A DNA stretch of 64,000 nucleotides from Streptomyces albus subsp. albus (GTDB taxonomy: Bacteria > Actinomycetota > Actinomycetes > Streptomycetales > Streptomycetaceae). The position numbers and the translations under genes are program-made. Every line of letters begins with the position of its first letter. Position 1 is the first letter of the stretch. This document shows positions 29,037 through 37,019 of this stretch, piece after piece. Below the pieces are notes generated by a model. The model was given only the letters and a program-made list of their open reading frames with translations, had not been told where the DNA came from and made no database searches. Location: positions 1 to 64,000 of the forward strand of contig NZ_JODR01000025.1 in assembly GCF_000725885.1 (NCBI RefSeq), written 5' to 3'.

Positions 29037-29693
29037 CTATGGCCGCAGCGCCCGCAGCAGCAGGTCCGCCAGGTGGTCGGCGACCTGCTGCGGCGTGAGC
29101 CGGCCGTCGGGCCGGTACCAGCTGCTGAGGTGGTGCACGGAACCGAAGTGGTAGTCCACGACGAGGTCGGCGGGGGTGGCGTCGCTGAACTCCCCGCTGC
29201 GCTGCCCCTCCTCGATCAGGGCGCGGAACCTCTCGTGGTAGCGGCGCCGCTCGGCACGCACCTGCTTCTGCTTCTCGGGCGAGAGCTGGTGCATGGAGCG
29301 GAAGAAGATCATGGCGTCGTCGAGGTTGTCGATGGTGGTCACGACGACGTCGGCGGCGGCCCGGCGCAGCCGCTCGGCCACCGGGGCCTCGCTGCCGGCC
29401 AGCAGGTCGAGCCGCTCCTGCTGGAGCCGCAGCAGCCGGCCGTAGATCTCGTGGAGCAGATCGTCCTTGGAACCGAAGTAGTGGTAGAGGGCGCCTTTGG
29501 TGACACCGGCCGCCTCCACGATGTCCTGGACGGAGGTGCGGTCGAAGCCCCGCTCGGCGAACAGCCGGGTGGCCGCGGCCATCAGCCGCTGCGGCACGGG
29601 TGCGGGGCCGCCCCCGCCGCCCGCCTGTGCGGCATCCGCCGCCTGAGCCGCGTCCGCGCCCTCCGGACGTCCTCTGCCGGCCCTGGTCGTCAT
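29037..29693 (-). CDS. TetR-family repressor of the acyl-CoA gene cluster
   Basis: 218 residues from MTTRAGRGRPEG, with AGGTGG seven bases upstream; a GTG nine bases earlier is an alternative start. The helix-turn-helix is RLFAERGFDRTSVQDIVEAA and GVTKGALYHYFGSKDDLLHE. The C-terminal domain (YHFGSVHHLSSWYRPDGRLT) resembles that of fatty-acid-responsive TetR regulators. Located between the ligase and quinone reductase genes. It probably binds the two similar palindromes at 24071 and 32374, co-regulating both operons (inference). Confidence 0.88.
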   Translation of the reverse strand: MTTRAGRGRPEGADAAQAADAAQAGGGGGPAPVPQRLMAAATRLFAERGFDRTSVQDIVEAAGVTKGALYHYFGSKDDLLHEIYGRLLRLQQERLDLLAGSEAPVAERLRRAAADVVVTTIDNLDDAMIFFRSMHQLSPEKQKQVRAERRRYHERFRALIEEGQRSGEFSDATPADLVVDYHFGSVHHLSSWYRPDGRLTPQQVADHLADLLLRALRP

Positions 29694-29801
29694 GGCCGCC
29701 ACCTGCCTTCCTCGTCGTTCCTCGGCCGCGCCCGCCGCGGTGCGGCCGGCCGCCGGCGCGGTCCGGGCCGTCCCGTGACCGAAGCGGCCGTGCGGGTCCG
29801 G

Positions 29802-31472
29802 TCATGCGCTCCCGGACCGGGTGCGCAGCTCCCGGCGCAGGATCTTGCCACTGGTGGTCTTGGGCAGCTCGGGCAGGATCTCGACCTCGCGCGGGTACTT
29901 GTAGGCGGCCAGCCGGTCGGCGCAGTACGCGGCCAGTTCCGGCGGGGTGGCCACGGCACCCGCGCGGAGGCTGACGTACGCCTTGACGGTCTCGCCGCGG
30001 TAGGGGTGCGGCACACCGACGACGGCGGCCTCCCGGACGGCGGGATGGGTGTAGAGCACATCCTCGACCTCGCGGGGCCAGACCTTGAAGCCCGAGGCGT
30101 TGATCATGTCCTTCTTGCGGTCGACGACGTAGAGCCAGCCGCCCTCGTCCATGAAACCCACGTCGCCGGTGCGCAGTTCGCCACCGGGCAGGGCCGCGGC
30201 GCTCTCCTCGGGGCGCCGCCAGTAGCCGGGGACGACCTGGGGGCCGCGAACCGCTATCTCGCCGTGCTGCCCGAAGGGGACGGGGTTGCCCTCCTCGTCC
30301 AGGATGCGCACCACGGTGTCGGGTCCGGGCACGCCGACGGCCAGGGTGCCCGAGACGGGATCGACGGGCGCCTCCTTGCCCGGCGGCACCGAGGCGCAGG
30401 GTGCGGTGCACTCCGTCAGGCCGTAGCCGCCCGCCAGGTAGGGGCCGAAGTCGGCGCGGAACCTCTCCACCAGCGCGGGCGGCAGCGGGGCGCCGCCGGA
30501 GGCGATGTGGTGGAAGGAGGCGAAGTGTTCGCGGCCGGCGTCCGGCTGTGCGGCCAGCGCCATGAACGCGGTGGCGGGCCCGACGGTGAAGGCGGGCCGG
30601 TGCTCCAGGAAGGCGTCCAGGACCACGCCGGGATGGAAACGGTGGGCGAGCGCGAGGGTGCCGTGATGGGCGAGGCATCCGGCGAACTGGGCGACGATGC
30701 CGGTGATGTGGAAGAGCGGCGCCAGCGCGAAGACGCACGCGCCCTCGGGCACGGCGCCGCCCGCGCGCTGCCGTGCCGCGTTGTAGGAGAGGTTGGCGTG
30801 GGTGTTCATGGCGCCCTTAGGGGTGCCGCTGGTGCCCGAGGTGTAGCTGATGAGCGCGATGTCGGCGCCCGCCGGCGTACGCCCGGCGGGGGCCTTGCCG
30901 CCGGCGCGTGCGGCGGCGAGCAGATCGGTGGCGTCGTCGGCGGGTGCGCACCGCTCGAAGTCCAGGACGCGGGGGTCGTCGCGGGTCTGGAGGTCGCGTT
31001 CACAGGCGGTCAGCACGGTGTGCACCCCGCTGCCGGCGGTACTCGCCCGCAGCATCCGCTCCCAGGCGCGGTCGGAGCACACCAGCGCGGAGACCTCCGC
31101 GTCGGCCAGCACGTGGGAGACCTCCCGCTCCTTGTACATCGGGTTGACGGGGACGACGACCCCGCCCGCCTTCCAGGCGCCGAGCAGCGCCAGCACGTAG
31201 TGCGGGGTGTTCTGGAGCATGAGGGCCACCCGGTCGCCGCGCCGCAGGCCGCGGGCGGCCAGATGGGCGGCGACGGAGTCGGAGAGCGCGTCCAGCTCGG
31301 CGTAGTCGAGCCGCCCGTCGAAGTAGACGAGGGCGGCCCTCCCCGGCACATCGCGCACCGCCGCGCGGAAGGTGTGCAGCAGCGTCTCGGGCGGGGTGAC
31401 GGGGGCGCGCTGGGCGGGGGTCAGCTGCGCGAGCCACGGCTTGTCCTCGTAGGTGACCGCCCGCGCGCTCAT
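29802..31472 (-). CDS. AMP-forming acyl-CoA ligase
   Basis: 556 residues from MSARAVTYEDKPWL, whose ATG overlaps the SDR stop (ATGA) with a GGAGGGAG site inside the SDR gene. Adenylation motifs are ISYTSGTSGTPKGAMNT (A3), YGLTECTAPC, LRTGDVGFMDEGGWLYVVDR (with the hinge Asp) and the catalytic lysine in TTSGKILRREL. The class activates medium- or long-chain carboxylic acids to CoA thioesters through an acyl-AMP. Its partners in the operon are SDR, TetR and quinone reductase. Confidence 0.92.
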   Translation of the reverse strand: MSARAVTYEDKPWLAQLTPAQRAPVTPPETLLHTFRAAVRDVPGRAALVYFDGRLDYAELDALSDSVAAHLAARGLRRGDRVALMLQNTPHYVLALLGAWKAGGVVVPVNPMYKEREVSHVLADAEVSALVCSDRAWERMLRASTAGSGVHTVLTACERDLQTRDDPRVLDFERCAPADDATDLLAAARAGGKAPAGRTPAGADIALISYTSGTSGTPKGAMNTHANLSYNAARQRAGGAVPEGACVFALAPLFHITGIVAQFAGCLAHHGTLALAHRFHPGVVLDAFLEHRPAFTVGPATAFMALAAQPDAGREHFASFHHIASGGAPLPPALVERFRADFGPYLAGGYGLTECTAPCASVPPGKEAPVDPVSGTLAVGVPGPDTVVRILDEEGNPVPFGQHGEIAVRGPQVVPGYWRRPEESAAALPGGELRTGDVGFMDEGGWLYVVDRKKDMINASGFKVWPREVEDVLYTHPAVREAAVVGVPHPYRGETVKAYVSLRAGAVATPPELAAYCADRLAAYKYPREVEILPELPKTTSGKILRRELRTRSGSA

Positions 31473-32290
31473 ACCGGCTCTCCCTCCGCCGCGGCGCCGG
31501 TGCGTCGCTGCGGCGGCGCCCCGGTGCGCGGGGTGCTGCGCTCGACCTTCTGGTGGAGGCGGTTCATCCCCGTCAGCCAGGCGTCGGGATCCTGGGCGCG
31601 CGCCGCGTAGTTGGCGTGCGTGGTGGCGTGCGGCAGGACGAGGAACCTTTCCTCGGCGACGGCGGCGAACAGCGCGTCCGCGACGGCCCCGGGCTCGATG
31701 GCACCGGGCCGCAGCACGATGTCCCCGGCCGTGCCGGTGCTCTCCAGCATGTCGGTGCGCACGCCCTCGGGGCAGATGGCGTGGACGGCCACACCGCGGT
31801 GCCGGTAGGTGACCGAAAGCCATTCGGCGAAGGAGTAGGCGGCGTGCTTGGTGACGCTGTAGGGCGCCGAGCCGACCATGGTCAGCAGCCCGGCCGCCGA
31901 GACGGTCGAGACGAACCGGCCCCGCCCGCGCTCCAGCCAGTCGGGGAGCAGTGCCCGGGCCGCCCGGACGTGCGCCATCACATTGAGGTCCCAGGCCGCC
32001 TGCCACGTCTCGTCGGGCGCCTCGGGGCCGCCCTCGTGGCCGACGCCGGCGTTGGCGCAGAAGATGTCGACGGTGCCGCCGAGTGCCTCTCGCGCGGGGC
32101 CGACGACGGTGGCGGCGTCACCCGGCACCGCGATGCCGCCGATCTCCCCGGCGACGGCCCGGGCCGCCGCGGGGTCGATGTCGTTGACCGCCACGGTGGC
32201 GCCCCTCGCGGCGAATCCGCGGGCGAGGGCCGCGCCGATGCCGCTGCCCGCTCCGGTGACGACGACGGTGCTGTCGCGCAACGACTCCAT
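31469..32290 (-). CDS. short-chain dehydrogenase/reductase (SDR)
   Basis: 273 residues with GGGAGG nine bases before the ATG. The cofactor motif is TGAGSGIGAAL, Asp37/38 region NDIDPAA favours NAD(H), and the catalytic Ser, Tyr and Lys are in STVSAAG and APYSVTKHAAYS. Substrate not predictable; in acid-catabolic clusters such enzymes oxidise or reduce the hydroxy/keto group. First gene of the SDR-ligase-TetR-QOR operon, with a palindromic operator 84 bases upstream. Confidence 0.9.
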   Translation of the reverse strand: MESLRDSTVVVTGAGSGIGAALARGFAARGATVAVNDIDPAAARAVAGEIGGIAVPGDAATVVGPAREALGGTVDIFCANAGVGHEGGPEAPDETWQAAWDLNVMAHVRAARALLPDWLERGRGRFVSTVSAAGLLTMVGSAPYSVTKHAAYSFAEWLSVTYRHRGVAVHAICPEGVRTDMLESTGTAGDIVLRPGAIEPGAVADALFAAVAEERFLVLPHATTHANYAARAQDPDAWLTGMNRLHQKVERSTPRTGAPPQRRTGAAAEGEPV

Positions 32291-32715
32291 GGGCTGCGCC
32301 TCCCGGTCCTCTGGCTCGTTCGGGCCTCTTGACGGCGCGGGACGGCCCCGGCGGACCCACGCCCGCCAGGCAGACTAACCAGTCGGTATGTCGTTGCGGA
32401 AGGGGTGCCCGGCGATCCGCACGAGACTGTCGCGCCCGTTCGGGAACGGCAGCGCGCCAGGGCTCGTTCTGCGTATGTGTGCGGCGCGCGGCGGCGTGCA
32501 CGCGTGACAGGCGGAGAGCCCGGGAGCGGCTGCGTCCGATGAGGCGGGTAATGCCCCCCTTGGAGGAATAGCGGGCGTTTTCCGGGGTAATCCGCCACGC
32601 CGAAGCAACTGCGCGCTGTCCGCGCGGAAACAGCATCGCCGGAGACGGATCCACGGCGCGGGGCCGTACGTCACATCCCCGACGACACGGGTCCTCTCCG
32701 CCGGAGGTGGGATGA
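32291..32715. other. 425-base intergenic region upstream of the SDR operon
   Basis: No gene is supported here. It holds the promoter region of the SDR operon (minus strand) with the operator at 32374-32387, and, close to 32700, the ribosome binding site of the next plus-strand gene. Local GC content dips near 32470-32640 compared with the genes. Confidence 0.5.
32374..32387. promoter_or_regulatory. TetR-type operator upstream of the SDR operon
   Basis: ACTAACCAGTCGGT; on the minus strand ACCGAC-TG-GTTAGT, a palindrome with one mismatch. It shares the ACCGACT half with the site at 24071-24084 and lies 84 bases before the SDR start. Both sites may be bound by the TetR at 29037. Confidence 0.6.
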
Positions 32716-33294
32716 TTGGCCGGTTTCAGAGCGCTCGCCCGACAAGTCCGTGATCCTGACAGAGACCCGTCGCAGCGGCGGCAGGCACTGCGCAAGTGCT
32801 TGGAGCGGTTCGCCCCCTACGGGCACCGCGCCACCTGGCAACACCTGTGCCGCAACGCGGGGTTCCACCCCGACGACCGGGAACCCGACCCGGCGCTCCT
32901 CGTCGCGGCGCTGGAGGAGCTGGAGGAGGCCCGCGCGGTCTGGCTCGCCTACGAGTCCGAGGTCGCCGCCCGGCGCAAACGGGAGAAGCGCGAGGGCATC
33001 AGACAGCCGACGGCCCTCGACGAGTGGCACCGCAGAACGTGGGGCGGCAGATCGCTGCTGCACTGCGACCCGGCACAGCCGCCGACCCCAAGGCTCGCCG
33101 ATGTGCTGCGCCGCATGATCTCCGTGATGGACGTCCGCGCCACTCCGCCGCAGCGCCGCGGGCTGCGACTGGATACGGGCACCCGCACGGAGGTCCGTAC
33201 CGAACCCGCGGGCCGGCGTGAGGCCCGCACCCCGCGCCGCCAAGGCACCGGTCCCCGGCTGGGATTCAGCACCCCGCTGCCCTCCCAGGGCTGA
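32716..33294 (+). CDS. conserved hypothetical protein
   Basis: 192 residues from a TTG, chosen because GGAGGTGG stands five bases before it; the nearby ATG at 32712 gives only a short frame. The product is charged and helical: GFRALARQVRDPDRDPSQRR, QALRKCLERFAPYGHRATWQ, ALEELEEARAVWLAYESEVA, with a basic Thr/Arg-rich tail. It contains the phrase DEWHRRTWGG. I recall similar Streptomyces proteins of unknown function. No membrane or signal segment. Confidence 0.65.
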   Translation: MAGFRALARQVRDPDRDPSQRRQALRKCLERFAPYGHRATWQHLCRNAGFHPDDREPDPALLVAALEELEEARAVWLAYESEVAARRKREKREGIRQPTALDEWHRRTWGGRSLLHCDPAQPPTPRLADVLRRMISVMDVRATPPQRRGLRLDTGTRTEVRTEPAGRREARTPRRQGTGPRLGFSTPLPSQG

Positions 33295-34002
33295 GGACAC
33301 CTTCCGACACATCCCCCGACGCATGTCCGAGCGGTGTCGACCCGAAGGGCCGGCACCGCTCCCGAGGAGGCCCTGGCCGACCACCCGGTCCTCCCCCACA
33401 CCCTCTTCCCCTCCCTCGAACCCCGCCGCCCGGACGCGGCCGGGCTCGGCCCCTCGGGAGCCGCCCGGATGCGACCGCAGCGCACGGGCACCCTCACCAA
33501 GGCCGCCGTACGGCACCCGCACGGGCGCCGTACGGCCCTCGTACGCCTTCCTGCGGCCCGCCGTACGGCCCCGCGGCCCGCCGGCCGGACCGGCCGTCCC
33601 GGTCTTCGCGGCACGCCCGCGGCTCCGGACCCGCGGCCTGTCGGCGCGGTCTTCGCGGCACGGCTCAGGGAATCCGGACACGCGGCAACGACCGTGGCCG
33701 CCCCTCCGCGCCTTCCCGGACCGGCAACGGTGGCCGGGCGGCGGCGACAGGCGCCCGGCCAAGCCGTCGCCCCTCCCCCGGCGTCGCACCGTCCGGGCCA
33801 CACGGTGCGACGCGGCGCCGCCCGGCCCGCGGGAAACGGCGGGCCCCGGAAACAACCGGCGCGGAAAGGGGCGGGCACCGGATTCGCGCCCGGCGCCGGG
33901 ACGGGCCGTGCGCTCCTCGTCCCCGCCCCGCGACGGCGCACGCGCGGGCGACAGGAGGGGGCTGGCGCCGGGACCGGGCGGGCTGGCATGCTGACCGGCG
34001 AC
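33295..34002. other. about 700-base intergenic region without a convincing gene
   Basis: Open frames exist on both strands but are Pro/Arg/Ala-rich, lack ribosome binding sites and match nothing I know. The only structure noted is three CCGTACGG palindromes at 33506-33513, 33528-33535 and 33561-33568, centres 22 and 33 bases apart. The right end is the promoter region of the MaoC gene. Confidence 0.5.
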
Positions 34003-34016
34003 TGAGCAATCGCTTG
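34003..34016. promoter_or_regulatory. TetR-type operator upstream of MaoC gene
   Basis: TGAGCAATCGCTTG, close to the palindrome TGAGCGATCGCTTA found in front of the TetR gene at 35182-35195. It lies 42 bases before the MaoC ATG. The neighbouring TetR (34537) is the likely binder. Confidence 0.6.
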
Positions 34017-34058
34017 TTCGGCAACGGCAGGACGCACCACGCGCGGGAGGTCACTGGC

Positions 34059-34523
34059 ATGGCGGAACCCCGGGTCTTCACCTCGGCCGACGAGCTGAAG
34101 GAGGCGGTCGGCGAGGAGTTGGGCAGCAGCGACTGGCTGGAGGTCGATCAGCGGCGGATCGACCTGTTCGCCGACGCCACGGGCGACCACCAGTGGATCC
34201 ACGTCGATCCGCGGCGCGCAGCCGACGGCCCCTTCGGCTCCACCATCGCGCACGGCTATCTGACCCTCTCCCTGCTGCCCGCCCTGGTCCCGCAGATCAT
34301 GCGCGTCGAAGGCATGCGGATGGGCGTCAACTACGGCGTCGACCGGGTGCGTTTCCCCGCCCCGGTGCCGGTCGGCTCCCGGCTGCGGGCCCGCGCCACG
34401 CTGACGGATGTGAGCGAGGCCTCCGACGGCGGCGTCCAGGTCGCCGCGCGGGTGACGGTGGAACGCGAGGGCGGCGAACGTCCGGTGTGCGTCGCCGACA
34501 GCCTCAGCCGCTACTACTGGTGA
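34059..34523 (+). CDS. MaoC-like (R)-enoyl-CoA hydratase / dehydratase
   Basis: 154 residues, GGGAGG eight bases before ATG. The hot-dog hydratase motif is FADATGDHQWIHVDPRRAAD, with catalytic Asp and His in ATGDHQWIH, followed by GPFGSTIAHGYLTLSLLP. The family hydrates trans-2-enoyl-CoA to (R)-3-hydroxyacyl-CoA in the cytoplasm. It is convergent with the TetR gene 13 bases away and has a matching operator, so it is likely the repressor's target. Confidence 0.9.
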   Translation: MAEPRVFTSADELKEAVGEELGSSDWLEVDQRRIDLFADATGDHQWIHVDPRRAADGPFGSTIAHGYLTLSLLPALVPQIMRVEGMRMGVNYGVDRVRFPAPVPVGSRLRARATLTDVSEASDGGVQVAARVTVEREGGERPVCVADSLSRYYW

Positions 34524-34536
34524 CCCGCCGCCGGGC

Positions 34537-35160
34537 TCACCGGGAGGCCGCGCCGCGGTGGCCGGCCATGCGCAGGGCGAGATCGGCGTAGAGCGCGCCG
34601 ATCTCGTCCGGCGTCCGCCGCCCGGCGGGACTGAACCAGCGCGCCACGTCGATGCACAACGACATCACCGCCAGCGCCGTACCGCGGATGTCGGCGATGT
34701 CGAACGCCCCCACGGCGACGCCGTCCTCCAGCACTCCGCGCAGGATCTCCTCACTGCGCCGGCGCAGCACCACGATGCGCTCGTAGTGCTCCGCCTCCAG
34801 CGCGGCGAGTTCGTACTGCACCACGCGGGCCGTGGTGTGGTGCTCGGCGTGCCAGCGGACGAAGGCCCGCACGGCGCGGGCCAGCCGCTCCCCGCTGTCC
34901 GTGACCCCCTCGACGGCCTCCTCCAGCACCGCCACCGAGCGCTCGTGGCCGACCCTGCTGATGTGGAAGAGCAACTCTTCCTTGGTCTTGTAGTGGATGT
35001 ACAGGGCGGCGGGGCTCATCCCCGCGCGGCCGGCGATGTCGCGCGTGGTCGTGGCGTGGAACCCGCGCTCCGCGAACGCCTGCACGGCACCCAGCAGGAG
35101 CCTGCGGGCGGCGTCCGGGGTGACGCCGCCGAACGATTCATCGGTCTCCACCGTCGTCAT
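34537..35160 (-). CDS. TetR-family repressor
   Basis: 207 residues. The helix-turn-helix is AVQAFAERGFHATTTRDIAG and RAGMSPAALYIHYKTKEELL. The C-terminal domain, with HAEHHTTARVVQYELAALEA, resembles lipid-metabolism TetR regulators. A perfect AGCGATCGCT palindrome lies about 22 bases upstream of its start, and a similar site precedes the MaoC gene, so autoregulation and control of MaoC are expected. Confidence 0.9.
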   Translation of the reverse strand: MTTVETDESFGGVTPDAARRLLLGAVQAFAERGFHATTTRDIAGRAGMSPAALYIHYKTKEELLFHISRVGHERSVAVLEEAVEGVTDSGERLARAVRAFVRWHAEHHTTARVVQYELAALEAEHYERIVVLRRRSEEILRGVLEDGVAVGAFDIADIRGTALAVMSLCIDVARWFSPAGRRTPDEIGALYADLALRMAGHRGAASR

Positions 35161-35181
35161 CCGGCCAGCTTACCGCGCAGG

Positions 35182-35195
35182 TGAGCGATCGCTTA
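35182..35195. promoter_or_regulatory. palindromic operator in front of the TetR gene
   Basis: TGAGCGATCGCTTA contains the perfect palindrome AGCGATCGCT (35184-35193), about 22 bases upstream of the TetR start. It matches the site at 34003-34016. Confidence 0.65.
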
Positions 35196-35408
35196 GCCGC
35201 GCCCGCGGTCCGGCCGGCACGCGACGTGGTGCGGTCCCGGGCGAGCACCCGGCGACGGGCCCCGCCCCCAGCGGCCGGCGGGCACGGCCAGAACTCCATC
35301 GGGGTGCGGCCCCCGCACCCGCACCTGGCCGGGCCCCGGCTCGGGGAGGGCTATGGAGGTGACGTCGAGCGGGGCGGAGACGGCGGGCAGGACGGCGGCA
35401 CGGACCAT
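35193..35408 (-). pseudogene. N-terminal stub of a zinc-dependent alcohol dehydrogenase
   Basis: The frame starts MVRAAVLPAVSAPLDVTSIA then LPEPGPGQVRVRG, the typical N-terminus of zinc alcohol dehydrogenases of the mycothiol/benzyl-alcohol type. Homologous sequence ends after about 33 codons (near 35310), before the first zinc cysteine, and the rest is out of register until a stop at 35193. Full-length members have about 360 residues. It follows the aldehyde dehydrogenase on the same strand, so an alcohol/aldehyde oxidation pair was probably present before a deletion. Confidence 0.65.
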
Positions 35409-35433
35409 GAAGGGCTCCAGGGGCGTCGGGCGG

Positions 35434-36852
35434 TCAGAACTGGAGGGACTTGGTCTGGAGGTACTCCTCCAGACCGTGCCGGCCCAGCTCGCGTCCGACG
35501 CCCGACTGCTTGTAGCCGCCGAACGGGGCGAGCGGGTTGAAACGGCCGCCGTTGATGTCGACCTGGCCGGTCTCCATCCGGCGGGCGAAGGCGACGGCCT
35601 CGTCCTCGTCCGCCGCCCACACCGCACCCGCGAGGCCGTAGACGGTGCCGTTGGCGATGCGCAGCGCCTCCTCAGTGTCCCGGTACCGCAGGATCGACAG
35701 GACGGGGCCGAAGATCTCCTCCTGCGCGATGGTCATCTCGGGGGTGACGTCGGCGAAGACGGTGGGCCGCACGTAGTGGCCGCGCTCCCGGCCCTCGGGG
35801 GGCTCGGCGCCGCCGGCCACCAGCCGGGCGCCCTCCTCCTGGCCGCGCCGGATGTAGCCGGTCACCCGCTCGTGCTGCTTGGCGTTGACGAGGGGCCCCA
35901 CCCGGGTGGCCTCGTCGCGGGGGTCGCCGGTGACGTACTTGGCGACGGCCTCGGCGGCCAGCGCGACGGCCTCGTCGTAGCGGTCGGCGTCCACCAGCAT
36001 CCGCGTCCAGGCGCTGCACGTCTGGCCGGAGTTGGACATGACGTTGGCGACGCCGACGCTCACGGCCTTGGCCAGGTCGGCGCCGGGCAGGATGACGTTG
36101 GCCGACTTGCCGCCGAGCTCCAGCGCCACCCGCTTGATCCCGCCGGCCGCTGCGGCGGCCACCCGGCGGCCCACGGCGGTCGAACCGGTGAAGGAGAGCA
36201 GGTCGATGCCGTCGTGCTCGGCCAGTGCCTGCCCGGCGACCGGGCCGAGTCCGGTGACGAGGTTGAAGACCCCCGCGGGGAGCCCCGCCTCCGCGACGGC
36301 CTCGGCGAACAACTGGGCCGTCAGCGGGGTGTCCTCGGCGGGCTTGAGCACCATGGTGCAGCCGGCGGCGAGCGCGGGCGCGGCCTTGGCGACGATCTGG
36401 TGGAGCGGGTAGTTCCAGGGGGTGATGGCGCCGACGACGCCGACCGGTTCGTGCAGCACGCGCGAGGTGCCGATCCGTTCCTCGAAGGCGTACTCGGCGG
36501 CCAGCCGGGCGTAGCTGCCGCACACCGCGAGGGGTACGGCGGCGTGCACCTTCCGCGACAGGGACAGCGGGGAGCCGAGTTCGGCGGTGACGGTCTCGGC
36601 GATCTCCTCGCGCCGGCCGGTCAGCGCCCGCTGGAGCGCCTCCAGCAGCGCGGCGCGTTCGGCCGGTGCGGTGGCGGCCCAGCCGGGGAGGGCCGCGCGG
36701 GCGGCGCAGACGGCCGCGTCGATGTCCTGTCCGTCACCGGCGGGCACGGCGCCCAGCACCGTGCCGTCGGCGGGGTTGGTGACCTCGATCGTCCCGGAGC
36801 CCAGGGCGGGCCGCCAGGAGCCGTCGAGGAACATGCCGTCGTGTGCCTTCAT
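35434..36852 (-). CDS. NAD(P)-dependent aldehyde dehydrogenase
   Basis: 472 residues. Key motifs are the catalytic Glu in ALELGGKSANVILPGAD and the catalytic Cys in NSGQTCSAWTRML, with EEIFGPVLSILRYRDTEEAL and FNPLAPFGGYKQSGVGRELG near the end. It oxidises an aldehyde to the acid or acyl product; substrate not predictable. Divergent from hmgA across 167 bases. Downstream lies the stub of an alcohol dehydrogenase. Confidence 0.93.
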   Translation of the reverse strand: MKAHDGMFLDGSWRPALGSGTIEVTNPADGTVLGAVPAGDGQDIDAAVCAARAALPGWAATAPAERAALLEALQRALTGRREEIAETVTAELGSPLSLSRKVHAAVPLAVCGSYARLAAEYAFEERIGTSRVLHEPVGVVGAITPWNYPLHQIVAKAAPALAAGCTMVLKPAEDTPLTAQLFAEAVAEAGLPAGVFNLVTGLGPVAGQALAEHDGIDLLSFTGSTAVGRRVAAAAAGGIKRVALELGGKSANVILPGADLAKAVSVGVANVMSNSGQTCSAWTRMLVDADRYDEAVALAAEAVAKYVTGDPRDEATRVGPLVNAKQHERVTGYIRRGQEEGARLVAGGAEPPEGRERGHYVRPTVFADVTPEMTIAQEEIFGPVLSILRYRDTEEALRIANGTVYGLAGAVWAADEDEAVAFARRMETGQVDINGGRFNPLAPFGGYKQSGVGRELGRHGLEEYLQTKSLQF

Positions 36853-36878
36853 GAGAGCAAACCTACTGTCGGGTCAGC

Positions 36879-36896
36879 ACGCTGTCAGCACAGCGT
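36879..36896. promoter_or_regulatory. inverted repeat between aldehyde dehydrogenase and hmgA
   Basis: ACGCTGT-CAGC-ACAGCGT, seven-base perfect arms, in the divergent promoter region 27 bases from the aldehyde dehydrogenase start. Candidate operator, possibly for the GntR regulator encoded after hmgA. Confidence 0.4.
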
Positions 36897-37019
36897 CACC
36901 GTGTGGGGGACCACTCCGGCCGCGCACTCCCCGAGGGGGCGCCGGGCCGGTGCGTTGACGGGACCCGGCGGCATTCCTATGGTCTTGCACAGGATTCCTT
37001 CATGCGGCGGGAGTTGGCG

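Noticed and set aside
28875..31610. Plus-strand open frame of about 911 codons
   Set aside because: Antisense to the TetR and acyl-CoA ligase genes; product shows no domain and has the composition typical of a shadow frame.
33334..34005. Plus-strand frame of 223 codons in the intergenic stretch
   Set aside because: Arg/Pro/Ala-rich, no ribosome binding site, and no motif; the neighbouring frame on the other strand is equally open.
36903..37019. Extension of hmgA upstream of MGQGTDS
   Set aside because: The upstream frame has no homology to the dioxygenase and would overlap the promoter; the GGGAG site supports the later ATG.
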